Source of the DNA: UBA9410 sp963933065
GTDB taxonomy: Bacteria; Actinomycetota; Acidimicrobiia; Acidimicrobiales; MedAcidi-G1
Direction of reading: 5' to 3'
NCBI GenBank assembly: GCA_963933065.1
Contig: CAWVUB010000025.1
Location: 1-22,345 of the forward strand
Length of the DNA stretch: 22,345 nt
Part shown: piece after piece, positions 1-7,605 of the stretch
Layout: each line of letters opens with the position of its first letter
How positions within the stretch are numbered: the first letter of the stretch is position 1
Made by a program: the position numbers and the translations under genes
Notes under the pieces: model-generated
Database searches by the model: none
Told to the model about the DNA's origin: nothing
Seen by the model: only the letters and a program-made list of their open reading frames with translations

Positions 1-2
1 TC

Positions 3-617
3 GGCCAGGAGGCCACTGGCGAAGGTCGCACCACCGGCACCAAGGTCACCCTGTTCGACGTCTCGGACCTCGACGCACCTGTCGACCTCGCCACTTGGTC
101 ACCTGGCGGTGGACACAGTGGTGCGGAATGGGACCACCACGCCTTTCTATGGTGGAACGGTCTGGCTGTCCTTCCGTTCGACGACTGGCAGGCCGACGAC
201 CACGGCGCAGTCGTGCTGAAGGTGTCTGACACCGGCATCACCGAGGAAGGGCGTATCGACCACCGCGACGCCGAGAAGGTCGAACCGGTGCCCCCATGCC
301 CTGTGGTGTCCACGCCTGAAGTTGATGCACCCGTGATCATGACCTGTGATCTGGGTGCTCCGGTGTCGATGTCAGAACACTGGTGTGAGCCTCTACACCG
401 TGAAGAATCCAAATGGTGGACCGAGGATTTCGGGGTCGACCTAGAGACCATTCCTACGGACCGTGACCTCGTGGTGTGCTGGCCAGACGGCGGCTACGTC
501 CAGCCCATCCAGCGAACCCTGGTCATCGATGACGGGCTCTGGTCGTACTCGAGGCAAAGGATCCAGGAGAACGCTATGGAAGGTCTGGATCGCCGCCAGG
601 TGATCAGACTCGGCTGA
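3..617 (+). CDS. Beta-propeller domain protein, C-terminal part (5' truncated)
   Basis: The reading frame is open from the left edge and ends at a TGA, giving 204 residues of the C-terminal part of a longer protein. The start lies outside the window. The piece has blade-like repeats typical of the secreted beta-propeller family common in actinobacteria and archaea (Pfam Beta_propel): VTLFDVSDLDAP near the beginning, a conserved HHAFLWW stretch, and LAVLPFD soon after. Four cysteines in the last third (PPCPVV, MTCDLG, EHWCEP, VVCWPDG) suggest disulfides in an exported protein. The end LDRRQVIRLG is a usual last blade. A signal peptide cannot be checked. It converges on leuA, 106 bases away, so the two are not co-transcribed. 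The family is fairly sure; the function is unknown. Confidence 0.75.
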   Translation, partial: GQEATGEGRTTGTKVTLFDVSDLDAPVDLATWSPGGGHSGAEWDHHAFLWWNGLAVLPFDDWQADDHGAVVLKVSDTGITEEGRIDHRDAEKVEPVPPCPVVSTPEVDAPVIMTCDLGAPVSMSEHWCEPLHREESKWWTEDFGVDLETIPTDRDLVVCWPDGGYVQPIQRTLVIDDGLWSYSRQRIQENAMEGLDRRQVIRLG

Positions 618-723
618 AGCTCAGCACCCAGCGCGGCGACTACCGTCCCGAGCGCCCCGTAGTCAATGATGAAGTTGAGGAAAGTCCGCAGTGGACAGTG
701 CCCATCGATTCTGCTGGTGAGCC

Positions 724-2298
724 TCAGCCGATCCGACCGGGACGATCCACTGCGTTGGGGTTCTCGCCGGACTTTCGGATACGGGCAATCTTGTTAAGCG
801 CTCCAATGAGCGCGCGAGCCGACGCCTCTACCACATCCGTGGACAAGCCACGTCCCGAGACCTTCACGCCATCGCTGCTCTCGAAGGTAAGAGCCACATC
901 GGCCAGAGCATCCACGCCACCGGTTACCGAGGTGACGTTGTAGTCAGTCATCCGACCCTCGGCACCGGTGGCCATCTTGATGGCCGAACACGAGGCATCG
1001 ACCATACCGTCACCATCGCACGATGCTGAGACCTCCTCACCGTCCACACGCATGACTAGGTCCGCCGTTGGGGTGCCGACGCTACCGCCACGCACCTCAA
1101 GGCTCAGAAACTCGTATGCGTGGTCGATGCTGCCGCCCACTTCCTCGATAGCCAAGGCCTCGAGGTCGGCGTCACTGAGCTGTACCTTGCGATCAGCCAG
1201 TTCCTTGAATCGGGTGAAGGCAGCGTTAAGCGCGTCGCCGTGAATGTCATGGCCCAGCTTCTGGAGCGCATCACGGAACGCCGCCCGGCCGGAGTGCTTA
1301 CCCAGCACCAGCTGACTCTCACCTTGACCAACGGCTGCCGGGTCCATGATCTCATAGGTAGTGCGCTCATTCAGCACACCGTGCTGGTGGATCCCAGCCT
1401 CGTGGGCAAAAGCGTTGCGACCCACCACAGCCTTGTTGTACTGCACCGGGTAGCCGGTGAGTCGGCTGACAATTCGACTCGACTTTGCCAATTCCTCAGT
1501 ACGGATGTCTACTTGAAGGTTCGGATACGAGTCTGGGCGGGTCCGAAGGGCCATAACGATCTCTTCCATGGCTGCGTTGCCTGCACGCTCACCAATACCG
1601 TTAATTGTGCACTCGACTTGGCGAGCACCCGCCTGAACCGCAGCAAGGGTATTTGCTACTGCCAACCCGAGGTCGTTATGGCAGTGAGTGGAAATTACAT
1701 AGTCACCGCTGACCTGCTCGCGGATGGCGCTAATACGTGACGCCCACTCCCCCGGGGTCGCGAAACCAACGGTGTCAGGAATGTTGAGAGTTCCAGCACC
1801 AGCGTCGACCGCCGCTTGGAGAACGTCGCACATGAAGTCGAAATCAGATCGCGAGGCATCCTCGGGACTGAATTCGACATCGTCTGTGTACTCCCGGGCC
1901 CGACCAACTGCTGAAGCAGCCTCAGCCAATACCTGAGCTGGACTCATCTTGAGCTTGTGCTCCATGTGGGTGGGGCTCGTGGCGATAAAGGTATGAATGC
2001 GCCGATTTGCTGCGGGTTCGATGGCCTCCCAGCAACGGTCGATGTCCTTGTGAGCAGTTCGGGAAAGGCCACAGATTGTCGGTCCTTCAATTGCTGAAGC
2101 AATGGCGTGCACAGCCTCAAAGTCACCTTGGCTGGCAATAGGGAAACCTGCCTCGATGTAATCCACTCCTAGGCGAGCTAGCTGCTCGGCGATCTCCAAC
2201 TTCTCACCCACATCGAGGGAGATCCCCGGCGACTGCTCGCCGTCACGGAGGGTCGTATCGAAGATGACCACCCGTTCGGTCTTCATCTGTTCACTCAT
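724..2298 (-). CDS. leuA: 2-isopropylmalate synthase
   Basis: This enzyme makes the first committed step of leucine synthesis, condensing acetyl-CoA with 3-methyl-2-oxobutanoate to 2-isopropylmalate in the cytoplasm. The 524 residues match the usual length of bacterial LeuA. The TIM-barrel catalytic domain begins with FDTTLRDGEQSPG (residues 13-25). The HCHNDLGLA motif (205-213) and GERAGNAAMEE (236-246) supply the metal ligands expected in the family (D14, H205, H207, N241). HEAGIHQHGVL belongs to the linker region. The last roughly 130 residues form the LeuA dimer domain that binds leucine for feedback inhibition. The ATG start is preceded by a GGAAGTGAG-like ribosome site. The gene stands alone with its own attenuator upstream, so control by leucine supply is likely both at the RNA level and on the enzyme. 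Confidence 0.96.
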   Translation of the reverse strand: MSEQMKTERVVIFDTTLRDGEQSPGISLDVGEKLEIAEQLARLGVDYIEAGFPIASQGDFEAVHAIASAIEGPTICGLSRTAHKDIDRCWEAIEPAANRRIHTFIATSPTHMEHKLKMSPAQVLAEAASAVGRAREYTDDVEFSPEDASRSDFDFMCDVLQAAVDAGAGTLNIPDTVGFATPGEWASRISAIREQVSGDYVISTHCHNDLGLAVANTLAAVQAGARQVECTINGIGERAGNAAMEEIVMALRTRPDSYPNLQVDIRTEELAKSSRIVSRLTGYPVQYNKAVVGRNAFAHEAGIHQHGVLNERTTYEIMDPAAVGQGESQLVLGKHSGRAAFRDALQKLGHDIHGDALNAAFTRFKELADRKVQLSDADLEALAIEEVGGSIDHAYEFLSLEVRGGSVGTPTADLVMRVDGEEVSASCDGDGMVDASCSAIKMATGAEGRMTDYNVTSVTGGVDALADVALTFESSDGVKVSGRGLSTDVVEASARALIGALNKIARIRKSGENPNAVDRPGRIG

Positions 2299-2443
2299 GA
2301 CTGCTACTCACTTCCGGGTGGCGCTGAAACGCACCACCATCGATGTGTTCTTGATGAAAAGTTTATTCTTATGACTCAACATGGACCGATCGTTACTCCC
2401 CCGTTTGCCTCTCCGGCCAGAACTCAACCCTGAAAACCAAAGA

Positions 2444-2471
2444 ACCTCCTGAACCGTTTGGTTCAGGAGGT
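2444..2471 (-). terminator. Attenuator terminator upstream of leuA
   Basis: A perfect 12-bp stem (arm ACCTCCTGAACC and its complement) closes a 4-base loop. In the direction of leuA transcription it is followed by the T-rich tail TCTTTGGTTTT. It lies after the leucine leader peptide and about 145 bases before the leuA start, so it would end transcription early when leucine is plentiful. Because the stem is a perfect inverted repeat it would also fold on the plus strand, but the T-rich tail lies only on the leuA side. Confidence 0.78.
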
Positions 2472-2473
2472 GC

Positions 2474-2500
2474 GGGCGAACGCGTATGTTGCGTTCGCCC
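2474..2500 (-). promoter_or_regulatory. Anti-pause/pause hairpin of the leuA leader
   Basis: A perfect 10-bp stem (GGGCGAACGC with GCGTTCGCCC) closes a 7-base loop. Its 5' arm begins at the leader-peptide stop codon, so a ribosome at the Leu codons or at the stop would cover part of it. It sits 2 bases before the terminator stem. The position fits a pause or alternative hairpin in attenuation. I found no strong pairing that would let its 3' arm break the terminator. Confidence 0.6.
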
Positions 2501-2535
2501 TAGGTCAGCAGTAGGAGGTTGAAGATCAGTTTCAC
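2500..2535 (-). CDS. leuL: Leucine leader peptide of the leuA attenuator
   Basis: This minus-strand frame reads MKLIFNLLLLT and stops at TAG, giving 11 residues of which five are leucine, four of them consecutive (codons CTC CTA CTG CTG). It starts with GTG and has no Shine-Dalgarno sequence. A TACACT box seven bases upstream implies a leaderless transcript. The last base of the stop codon is the first base of the hairpin at 2474-2500, and a terminator-like hairpin follows. Short leader peptides rich in the regulated amino acid are the hallmark of transcription attenuation, known for leucine and branched-chain genes in other bacteria including corynebacteria. The inferred role is to sense charged tRNA-Leu by ribosome stalling. 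The peptide itself probably has no function. Confidence 0.82.
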   Translation of the reverse strand: MKLIFNLLLLT

Positions 2536-2542
2536 CTTGCCA

Positions 2543-2548
2543 AGTGTA
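2543..2548 (-). promoter_or_regulatory. -10 box of the leuA leader promoter
   Basis: On the minus strand the hexamer TACACT is followed by exactly seven bases and then the GTG of the leader peptide, so transcription would begin at the start codon. A loose -35 candidate TTGTGT lies 19 bases upstream. TANNNT is the usual actinobacterial -10 core. The same box-N7-start spacing recurs at five other genes in this window. Confidence 0.65.
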
Positions 2549-2660
2549 GACGGACGGTGGCCACTGAACACAACAGTAGAAGAATCTGAACTTTACGGTT
2601 GCACTTTCACAATTGGCTCAACCCACCTATTTGGCGTTCTACAAGTCACATAGGTCCCAG

Positions 2661-4637
2661 TCAATTGCTGTCAGCTGCTTCGAATCCAAACCGATCGGCG
2701 AAAAACGCAAGTTCTGCCTCCAGCGCTTGAACCACATTGGCGGCCTTGCGGAACCCGTGGCCCTCGTCTGGAAATTCGATGAGTTCGAAGGGAACATCCC
2801 TCTGCCGCAAAGCATCGGCCATCGCGTGAGCTTGGGAAGGAGGAACTACCCGGTCCTCAGTACCTTGGAGCAACAGCAGAGGTGTAGCCAGCCGGTCAAC
2901 ATGGTGGATGGGAGATCGCTCTATGTAGATGGTCTCGTCTTCAGGCCATCTTCCAACAAGGCGATCCAGATATCTAGCTTCGAACTTGTGAGTGTCAGCC
3001 GTCAGGGCAGCGAGATCGGCTATGCCGTAACGGCTTGCCCCAGCAGCAAACACGTCATGAAAGGTGAGAGCGGCCAGGACGGTGAAACCTCCAGCACTCC
3101 CACCGCGAATGGCGAGACGGCCAGCGTCCACCTGCCCGCTGACGGGACAGTCTCCTGAGGAAAGGTACCGGGCTGCCGCCAAGCAGTCGTCCACATCCAG
3201 CACTCCCCAGCCGCCGCGCAGGCTATGCCTGTAGGGCCGACCGTAGCCAGTAGAGCCACGGTAATCGACGTCCGCAACTGCGAAACCTCGACTGGTCCAG
3301 AAGGCGACTGCTAGTTGCATCTGTGGACGCACCGAGCTGGTAGGCCCACCGTGGACCAGCACCATCAACGGGGGTTGCTCATCAGGCGGTGCTCCACAAT
3401 CAGGATTCGTCGGCGAGTAGACAAAGGCGTGAGCCTGTTCACCACCAGAGGTCGGAAAGGTGACGTGCTCAGGCACTGGCAACCACCGAGAACTTAGTTT
3501 GAGATCACGCGGTCTCTGAAGCACTTCGACACCATTTGCGGTAACTGCCACCAGAGTCGGCTCAGTGGTCCACGACGCCGCTAGCAGTACTACGCCAGTG
3601 CCATAAGCCGCCACCGACCCAACTGACGTGGCTGGGGCGTCAGTTGTCAAAGGCTCGACAGCAGTAATGGTGCCGTCGGACCCCAGCACCGCCAAACGGT
3701 CGACACCTTCTTCCCGGCGAGCAAACCAGATTTCATCTCCAACCAATGCATATCTCGATAGCCCGAATACCCACTGGGCGGTAGCCACCTCAAAGGTTCC
3801 GGTGGTCAGGCGTTTAAGGGTTTCGGTCTCTGGGTCTACCCGGTAGAGATGCCACCATCCGTCCCGATCGGTAATCACGTGCAACACACCGTCGGCCCGC
3901 CACTCCGGCTGGGCAAACGACTCCCCAGTATCGTGACCACCTGTTTCGGTAGAACTGGGTTTGCGACAAGGGGTGATCTGTCGGGCTCCACTCAATCGGC
4001 CGTCACGGTCCAGTTCTCCCACCCAGAGCTCGGTGTCATCCCAGGGCAGTTCAGGATGATTCCACTGGATCCAGGCCAGACGGCGTCCGTCGGGTGACAC
4101 GCGGGGTGACGACACGAAGTCTGGACCTGAAACCAGTACCTGGACCCGATGGGACCCGTCTGTTGCGACAGCCACTAATTCATTGGCAGGTTCCAACCCA
4201 TCGACAGCATGGGTCTCACGGATGCAGACGAACCAGTGACCATCCGGGGTGGTCCGACCATCGGCGTATCGCAATCCTCGGGGAACTTCAGCCACAGGAG
4301 TAAGAGCCAGTGGCTCCACATCGGGCTGGCTGGGTTCCCGCCGGACAAGGCGCTCATCTGACCGGTTGGAGTGGTACAGCACGCCATCGGCTACCCACCA
4401 TGCACCACCGCCATACTCATGGACGCCGGTTCGCACATCTATTCCAATCGGCACTGCGTCGGTCACCGTGCCGTCTACGTCTCGACGGACTACCACAGTC
4501 CTACCGCCCTCTTCTGGACGCGACTCGGCCCACCAAATCTCTTCGCCATCCACTAACACCTCACCGAGGCTTGCAGCACCAGCTACCAGCAACTCCGCTG
4601 TAATGGGTGACGGCCACGAACCATAGGACAGGGCCAT
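2661..4637 (-). CDS. S9-family peptidase (prolyl oligopeptidase / acylaminoacyl-peptidase type)
   Basis: The protein has 658 residues with the two-part S9 layout. An N-terminal beta-propeller (about 1-370) contains blades such as VSPDGRRLAWIQWNHPELPWD. A C-terminal alpha/beta hydrolase domain starts around residue 400. The catalytic triad is visible: S514 in RGGSAGG, D595 in GTEDRVVP and H627 in DEGHGF. VLVHGGPTSSV marks the oxyanion region. The propeller wording and length match the S9C dipeptidyl/acylaminoacyl-peptidase group, which cleaves short peptides. There is no signal peptide, so it is probably cytoplasmic. The ATG has AGGA six bases upstream. It follows the aminotransferase gene by 41 bases on the same strand, so co-transcription is possible, but no functional link is evident. 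Confidence 0.9.
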   Translation of the reverse strand: MALSYGSWPSPITAELLVAGAASLGEVLVDGEEIWWAESRPEEGGRTVVVRRDVDGTVTDAVPIGIDVRTGVHEYGGGAWWVADGVLYHSNRSDERLVRREPSQPDVEPLALTPVAEVPRGLRYADGRTTPDGHWFVCIRETHAVDGLEPANELVAVATDGSHRVQVLVSGPDFVSSPRVSPDGRRLAWIQWNHPELPWDDTELWVGELDRDGRLSGARQITPCRKPSSTETGGHDTGESFAQPEWRADGVLHVITDRDGWWHLYRVDPETETLKRLTTGTFEVATAQWVFGLSRYALVGDEIWFARREEGVDRLAVLGSDGTITAVEPLTTDAPATSVGSVAAYGTGVVLLAASWTTEPTLVAVTANGVEVLQRPRDLKLSSRWLPVPEHVTFPTSGGEQAHAFVYSPTNPDCGAPPDEQPPLMVLVHGGPTSSVRPQMQLAVAFWTSRGFAVADVDYRGSTGYGRPYRHSLRGGWGVLDVDDCLAAARYLSSGDCPVSGQVDAGRLAIRGGSAGGFTVLAALTFHDVFAAGASRYGIADLAALTADTHKFEARYLDRLVGRWPEDETIYIERSPIHHVDRLATPLLLLQGTEDRVVPPSQAHAMADALRQRDVPFELIEFPDEGHGFRKAANVVQALEAELAFFADRFGFEAADSN

Positions 4638-4678
4638 TAGTAATCCTGTTCTGCTCTGGAGCCTCTACTGAAGTCTGT

Positions 4679-5878
4679 TCAACCAGCCAGCAGCTGACCC
4701 ACACGGGTGAGCCCTTCAACAAGGTCGTCGTCACCTAGAGCAAACGACAGTCGGGCATAACCGGGTGCCCCGAACGCCTCACCAGGAACGATGGCCACCT
4801 TGGCCTCGTCAAGGATTATGGCCGCTAACTCCGCTGTGGTACTGGCCACTCGGCCGGCAATTTCTTTACCTATAAAGGCCGTGAGTTTCGGAAAGGCATA
4901 GAAAGCACCCTGAGGTGTCAGCAATTCCACACCATTGATAGCCAGCAACATCTCAGTCATCGTTCGTCGGCGTCGATCAAACGAGGCACGCATCTCTGCC
5001 ACGGCAGTCAAGTCGCCAGACACCGCCGCCAACGCGGCCTGTTGGGACACGTTAGCCACGTTGCTCGTGGCGTGAGATTGAAGGTTGCCCGCTGCCTTGA
5101 CAAGATCCGAGGGGCCAATCATCCATCCGACCCGCCAGCCGGTCATGGCGTACGTCTTAGCTACCCCGTTGATAGCTACAAAGTGGTTGTCTATCTCCGG
5201 CACAAGCGCCCGCATCGAGTGGTGTACATGGTTGTCATATGTCAAATGTTCATAGATTTCGTCAGCAAAAACCCAGATGCCATGCTCGACAGCCCACTGG
5301 CCAATCGCTTTGATCTCGTCGGCGGGGTAGACCGCACCCGTTGGGTTGGAAGGCGAAACGAAAAACAGGGCCTTGGTTTGCGGCCCTCGAGCTTCTTCTA
5401 ACTGTTCGACGGTAACCCTAAAGCCAGAGGTTGTATCGGTAGGCAGTGGGATGGGTGTTCCCCCAGCCAGAGCAATGGACTCCGGATAAGTGGTCCAATA
5501 GGGGGCTGGAAGCAGGACCTCATCGCCCGGGTTCAGGACTGCAGCGCAAGTGTTGTACACGGCGTGCTTTCCACCGTTGGTCACTAAAATTTGGGAAGTC
5601 TCGGGACGCCAGCCCGAATCACGTTCGGTCTTTTCAACCAAAGCCTCTCTGAGTTTCAGAAGGCCACCTGCGGGCGTGTACTTGTGGTTAGAAGGGTTCT
5701 GACAGGCGGCCACAGCAGCCTCAACGATGTGAGCTGGAGTGGCGAAATCCGGTTCGCCAGCGCCAAAACCGATCACTGGTTCGCCGGCCGCTTTCATGGC
5801 CTTGGCCTTGGCGTCCACTGCCATCGTGGCCGATTCAGCGATGGCGGTAATCCGATGGGAGAGACGCTCGGTGCTCAT
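4679..5878 (-). CDS. Pyridoxal-phosphate aminotransferase, probable aspartate aminotransferase
   Basis: This is a fold-type I aminotransferase, most like the AspB group (aspartate + 2-oxoglutarate to oxaloacetate + glutamate). Counting from the upstream ATG, the family marks are FGAGEPDFATP (40-50), SPSNPTG (177-183), FADEIYEHL (207-214, with the Asp and Tyr that contact the cofactor) and the PLP-binding lysine K243 in NGVAKTYAMTGWRVGW. A C-terminal YARLSFA holds the arginine expected to bind the substrate carboxylate. Two start codons lie six bases apart. I chose the second (5878) because AGG then sits six bases upstream; the first, at 5884, would add two residues and touches AGG directly. 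Substrate range (Asp, or broader including prephenate) cannot be settled from the sequence. Confidence 0.92.
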   Translation of the reverse strand: MSTERLSHRITAIAESATMAVDAKAKAMKAAGEPVIGFGAGEPDFATPAHIVEAAVAACQNPSNHKYTPAGGLLKLREALVEKTERDSGWRPETSQILVTNGGKHAVYNTCAAVLNPGDEVLLPAPYWTTYPESIALAGGTPIPLPTDTTSGFRVTVEQLEEARGPQTKALFFVSPSNPTGAVYPADEIKAIGQWAVEHGIWVFADEIYEHLTYDNHVHHSMRALVPEIDNHFVAINGVAKTYAMTGWRVGWMIGPSDLVKAAGNLQSHATSNVANVSQQAALAAVSGDLTAVAEMRASFDRRRRTMTEMLLAINGVELLTPQGAFYAFPKLTAFIGKEIAGRVASTTAELAAIILDEAKVAIVPGEAFGAPGYARLSFALGDDDLVEGLTRVGQLLAG

Positions 5879-6112
5879 GGTCATCCTGAGAAGAGAGAGG
5901 TGGTATCCAAAGGCCTAGCCTGCCAGCACAGGCACCCAATGCACACAAAATTATCAACTAAGCCGGCGGTGAACTATTAGGCGTTTGTTGTCGCACGAGT
6001 GACGCTCTCAGCAGCCAAATACTGAAATGAAAGCCCGTGTGACAACTCAACCAGGCTGAAGTTACATAATTCACTGGGGCGGCCACTTCGTCGGAACTCG
6101 GCCTCATTCAGG

Positions 6113-6526
6113 TCAATCGCAGGCTACAAAGTAGGGCTCAAGGAACTTGCGGGCTGCCTCACCTCGGGCTTGTGTCGACAGACCCTGATAGGCGGTACAG
6201 GCCCGACGAATTAGTTCCACGGAGCTACAACCAAGAGCATCAGCCCGATCATCGAACGCCTCGGACCGCACAAGACGGTCAAACTCAATAAAGGACCACT
6301 CCGAATCAGGCCCTTCCAGATCAATCTGAGAGCGTTCACCAAATAGGCCTAATGCCGCTACGGCCGTTGCCCGCCCAGCCTCAATGAGTTCAGCGCAAGT
6401 GGTCGCTCGCTGGGGATCAGAAACCGGGTCGTCTCCACAGGCGGCCGTTAAATAGGCCATCAGGCCAACAACCAACGCCATCAAATACGTAACTCTCCGA
6501 GTGCCCGGCGGGTGAATTTGGACCAT
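6113..6526 (-). CDS. Small putative lipoprotein of unknown function
   Basis: I do not recognise a family. The 137-residue product starts with a basic segment (RR at 10-11), a hydrophobic stretch (residues 14-26, LMALVVGLMAYL) and a lipobox-like TAAC with C30, followed by GDDP. This fits an exported lipoprotein with a mature part of about 108 residues. Three further cysteines (in TTCAEL, LGCSS, RACTAY) and a final CD suggest two disulfides. It follows the hemolysin III gene by 14 bases on the same strand and is probably translated from the same message. The start is uncertain: the ATG at 6526 lacks a good ribosome site, while GGAGAG precedes a TTG/ATG pair at residues 15-16, but that start would remove the charged part of the signal peptide. 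Confidence 0.65.
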   Translation of the reverse strand: MVQIHPPGTRRVTYLMALVVGLMAYLTAACGDDPVSDPQRATTCAELIEAGRATAVAALGLFGERSQIDLEGPDSEWSFIEFDRLVRSEAFDDRADALGCSSVELIRRACTAYQGLSTQARGEAARKFLEPYFVACD

Positions 6527-6540
6527 CTATATACGCCAGA

Positions 6541-7143
6541 TCAACCAGTAACAATCAGACCCACCAAGACAAAATGAACGGCCACAGCGGCAGTCACTAG
6601 GGAGTGCCAGATCTCGTGATAACCGAACACCTCGGGTGATGGATCGGGCCAGCGGGCACTGAGCATCAGAGCCCCACCGCTATAGAGGATTCCTTCAACC
6701 ACCACCAAAGCCAATTCACCGGTGCTCAGCGACCGGAATACGTCAGGAGCTACCACGATAGGCACCCACCCCAGCGTGATGAACAACGTGTTCATGAGGC
6801 CCCGAGGAGGGTGGAAAGGCAGGAGTCGAACACCAATACCAATCGCCGCGCCAACCCAAACAGCCCATAGCAATAACGTGGCTGATCGTCCGTTCAACAC
6901 GCTCAATCCAATTGGTGTAGTACTGGACGCAATAAGAATAAATATTGCCCCATGGTCGATGCGGAAGAGCAACTCCCAAGTTGGAATTGACCAACGGCGG
7001 AGATGGACAAGGCTGCTCGCCAAGAACATAAGTACGGCACCCGCAACGAACACTGCAGCGCCCACCCGGTCTTTTCCTGCTGGAGCAATAGCTACCAACA
7101 CCACGCCACCTATAAGCGCAGTAGGAACGGCCAGCCGATGCAT
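6541..7143 (-). CDS. Hemolysin III / PAQR-family membrane protein
   Basis: The protein has 200 residues with about seven hydrophobic segments, the size and pattern of the HlyIII/YqfA group of the PAQR superfamily. Conserved residues are visible: SSLVH (43-47), RIDHGAIFILIASS (61-74) and, in the last helix, GYHEIWH (174-180) with H190 downstream. The Ser, Asp and His residues bind zinc in PAQR proteins, which are often proposed to have ceramidase- or hydrolase-like activity. The true role in bacteria is unclear and the name hemolysin is historical. The frame continues upstream of this ATG with RPRWRGV, which looks like the usual start of the family, yet no ATG, GTG or TTG precedes it. The real start may therefore lie upstream. 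Confidence 0.88.
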   Translation of the reverse strand: MHRLAVPTALIGGVVLVAIAPAGKDRVGAAVFVAGAVLMFLASSLVHLRRWSIPTWELLFRIDHGAIFILIASSTTPIGLSVLNGRSATLLLWAVWVGAAIGIGVRLLPFHPPRGLMNTLFITLGWVPIVVAPDVFRSLSTGELALVVVEGILYSGGALMLSARWPDPSPEVFGYHEIWHSLVTAAVAVHFVLVGLIVTG

Positions 7144-7259
7144 GACACCCCGCCACCGAGGTCGGGGAAGCAGAAGCGACCGCTGAACCGAGGCTGAAAC
7201 ACCGGAAAGGTAGGCCGGGTCTAGCTCAGACTTGTCGATGTATTGATCCTACATGCTTG

Positions 7260-7297
7260 AAAAAAAGACTGATTCTGACCTCAATACGGTGTCAGAA
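7260..7297 (-). terminator. Probable terminator after azlD
   Basis: On the minus strand, 12 bases after the azlD stop, TTCTGAC and GTCAGAA form a 7-bp stem around an 11-base loop. After six more bases comes a run of seven T. It ends the long steroid operon and separates it from the hemolysin III gene. The gap between stem and T run is longer than ideal. Confidence 0.6.
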
Positions 7298-7308
7298 ATA
7301 CTGGAGAG

Positions 7309-7605
7309 TTAGACCAAGAGGCGTATTCCACTGGTGACGAGCATGGCTAGGCCCACGACGAGTGCGAAGGGTGCCCGACATGCGACGGCCACCACAGCTA
7401 CCACCACGCCAGCCAAACGTGCATCAACTACCAGATTGGTACCGTCCGTCAGGGTCATGAGTACGATAATCGCCGCAAAAAGGGCTGCTGGGAGTAGGAG
7501 GGTTACGGGCTCAAGTAGCGTTGAGAACCGCTGGCCAGCCACTACCCCGGCCAACTTGGCCAGGTAGCACCCTCCAGACAGGACCAGTATGGCCATCCAA
7601 CTCAT
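7309..7605 (-). CDS. azlD: AzlD-family branched-chain amino acid exporter subunit
   Basis: This 98-residue membrane protein is almost entirely hydrophobic, with about four helices. It starts at MSWMAILVLSGG and has the AzlD features of a conserved YLAKLAGV near the first helix and a Leu/Pro-rich second helix (LLLPAALFAAI). AzlD is the small partner of AzlC; the pair exports branched-chain or other amino acids in bacteria where it has been studied. The start is fixed by an ATGA overlap (7602-7605) with the azlC stop, indicating translational coupling. It is the last gene of the operon. A longer frame running upstream to 7881 is only a shadow of azlC. Confidence 0.85.
   Translation of the reverse strand: MSWMAILVLSGGCYLAKLAGVVAGQRFSTLLEPVTLLLPAALFAAIIVLMTLTDGTNLVVDARLAGVVVAVVAVACRAPFALVVGLAMLVTSGIRLLV

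Larger units (their letters stand above)
2299..2660. other. Long intergenic region holding the leuA leader
   Basis: This 362-base gap separates leuA from the peptidase gene upstream of it. Reading toward leuA it holds a -10 box, a leaderless leader-peptide gene, two hairpins in tandem, and about 145 bases of untranslated leader before the leuA start. The 145-base stretch (2299-2443) contains no further convincing hairpin or open frame. I see no clear terminator for the peptidase gene between 2549 and 2660, so some read-through into the leader is possible. Confidence 0.7.

Noticed and set aside
613..625. Hairpin GCTGA-AGC-TCAGC at the end of the beta-propeller gene
   Set aside because: The stem is only five base pairs and no T run follows on either strand, so it is not a credible terminator.
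1120..1740. 206-codon open frame on the plus strand inside leuA
   Set aside because: It is antisense to well-conserved LeuA motifs and its translation has no recognisable domain; such antisense frames are common in this base composition.
5885..6112. Intergenic stretch upstream of the aminotransferase, searched for promoter, terminator or small gene
   Set aside because: Only weak -35/-10 pairs and no stable hairpin with a T run were seen, so nothing was called.
6495..6540. tRNA T-arm-like sequence at the start of the lipoprotein gene (GGTCCAAATTCACCC)
   Set aside because: The T-stem does not pair properly and no D-arm, anticodon arm or acceptor partner precedes it; the region before is the hemolysin III coding end.
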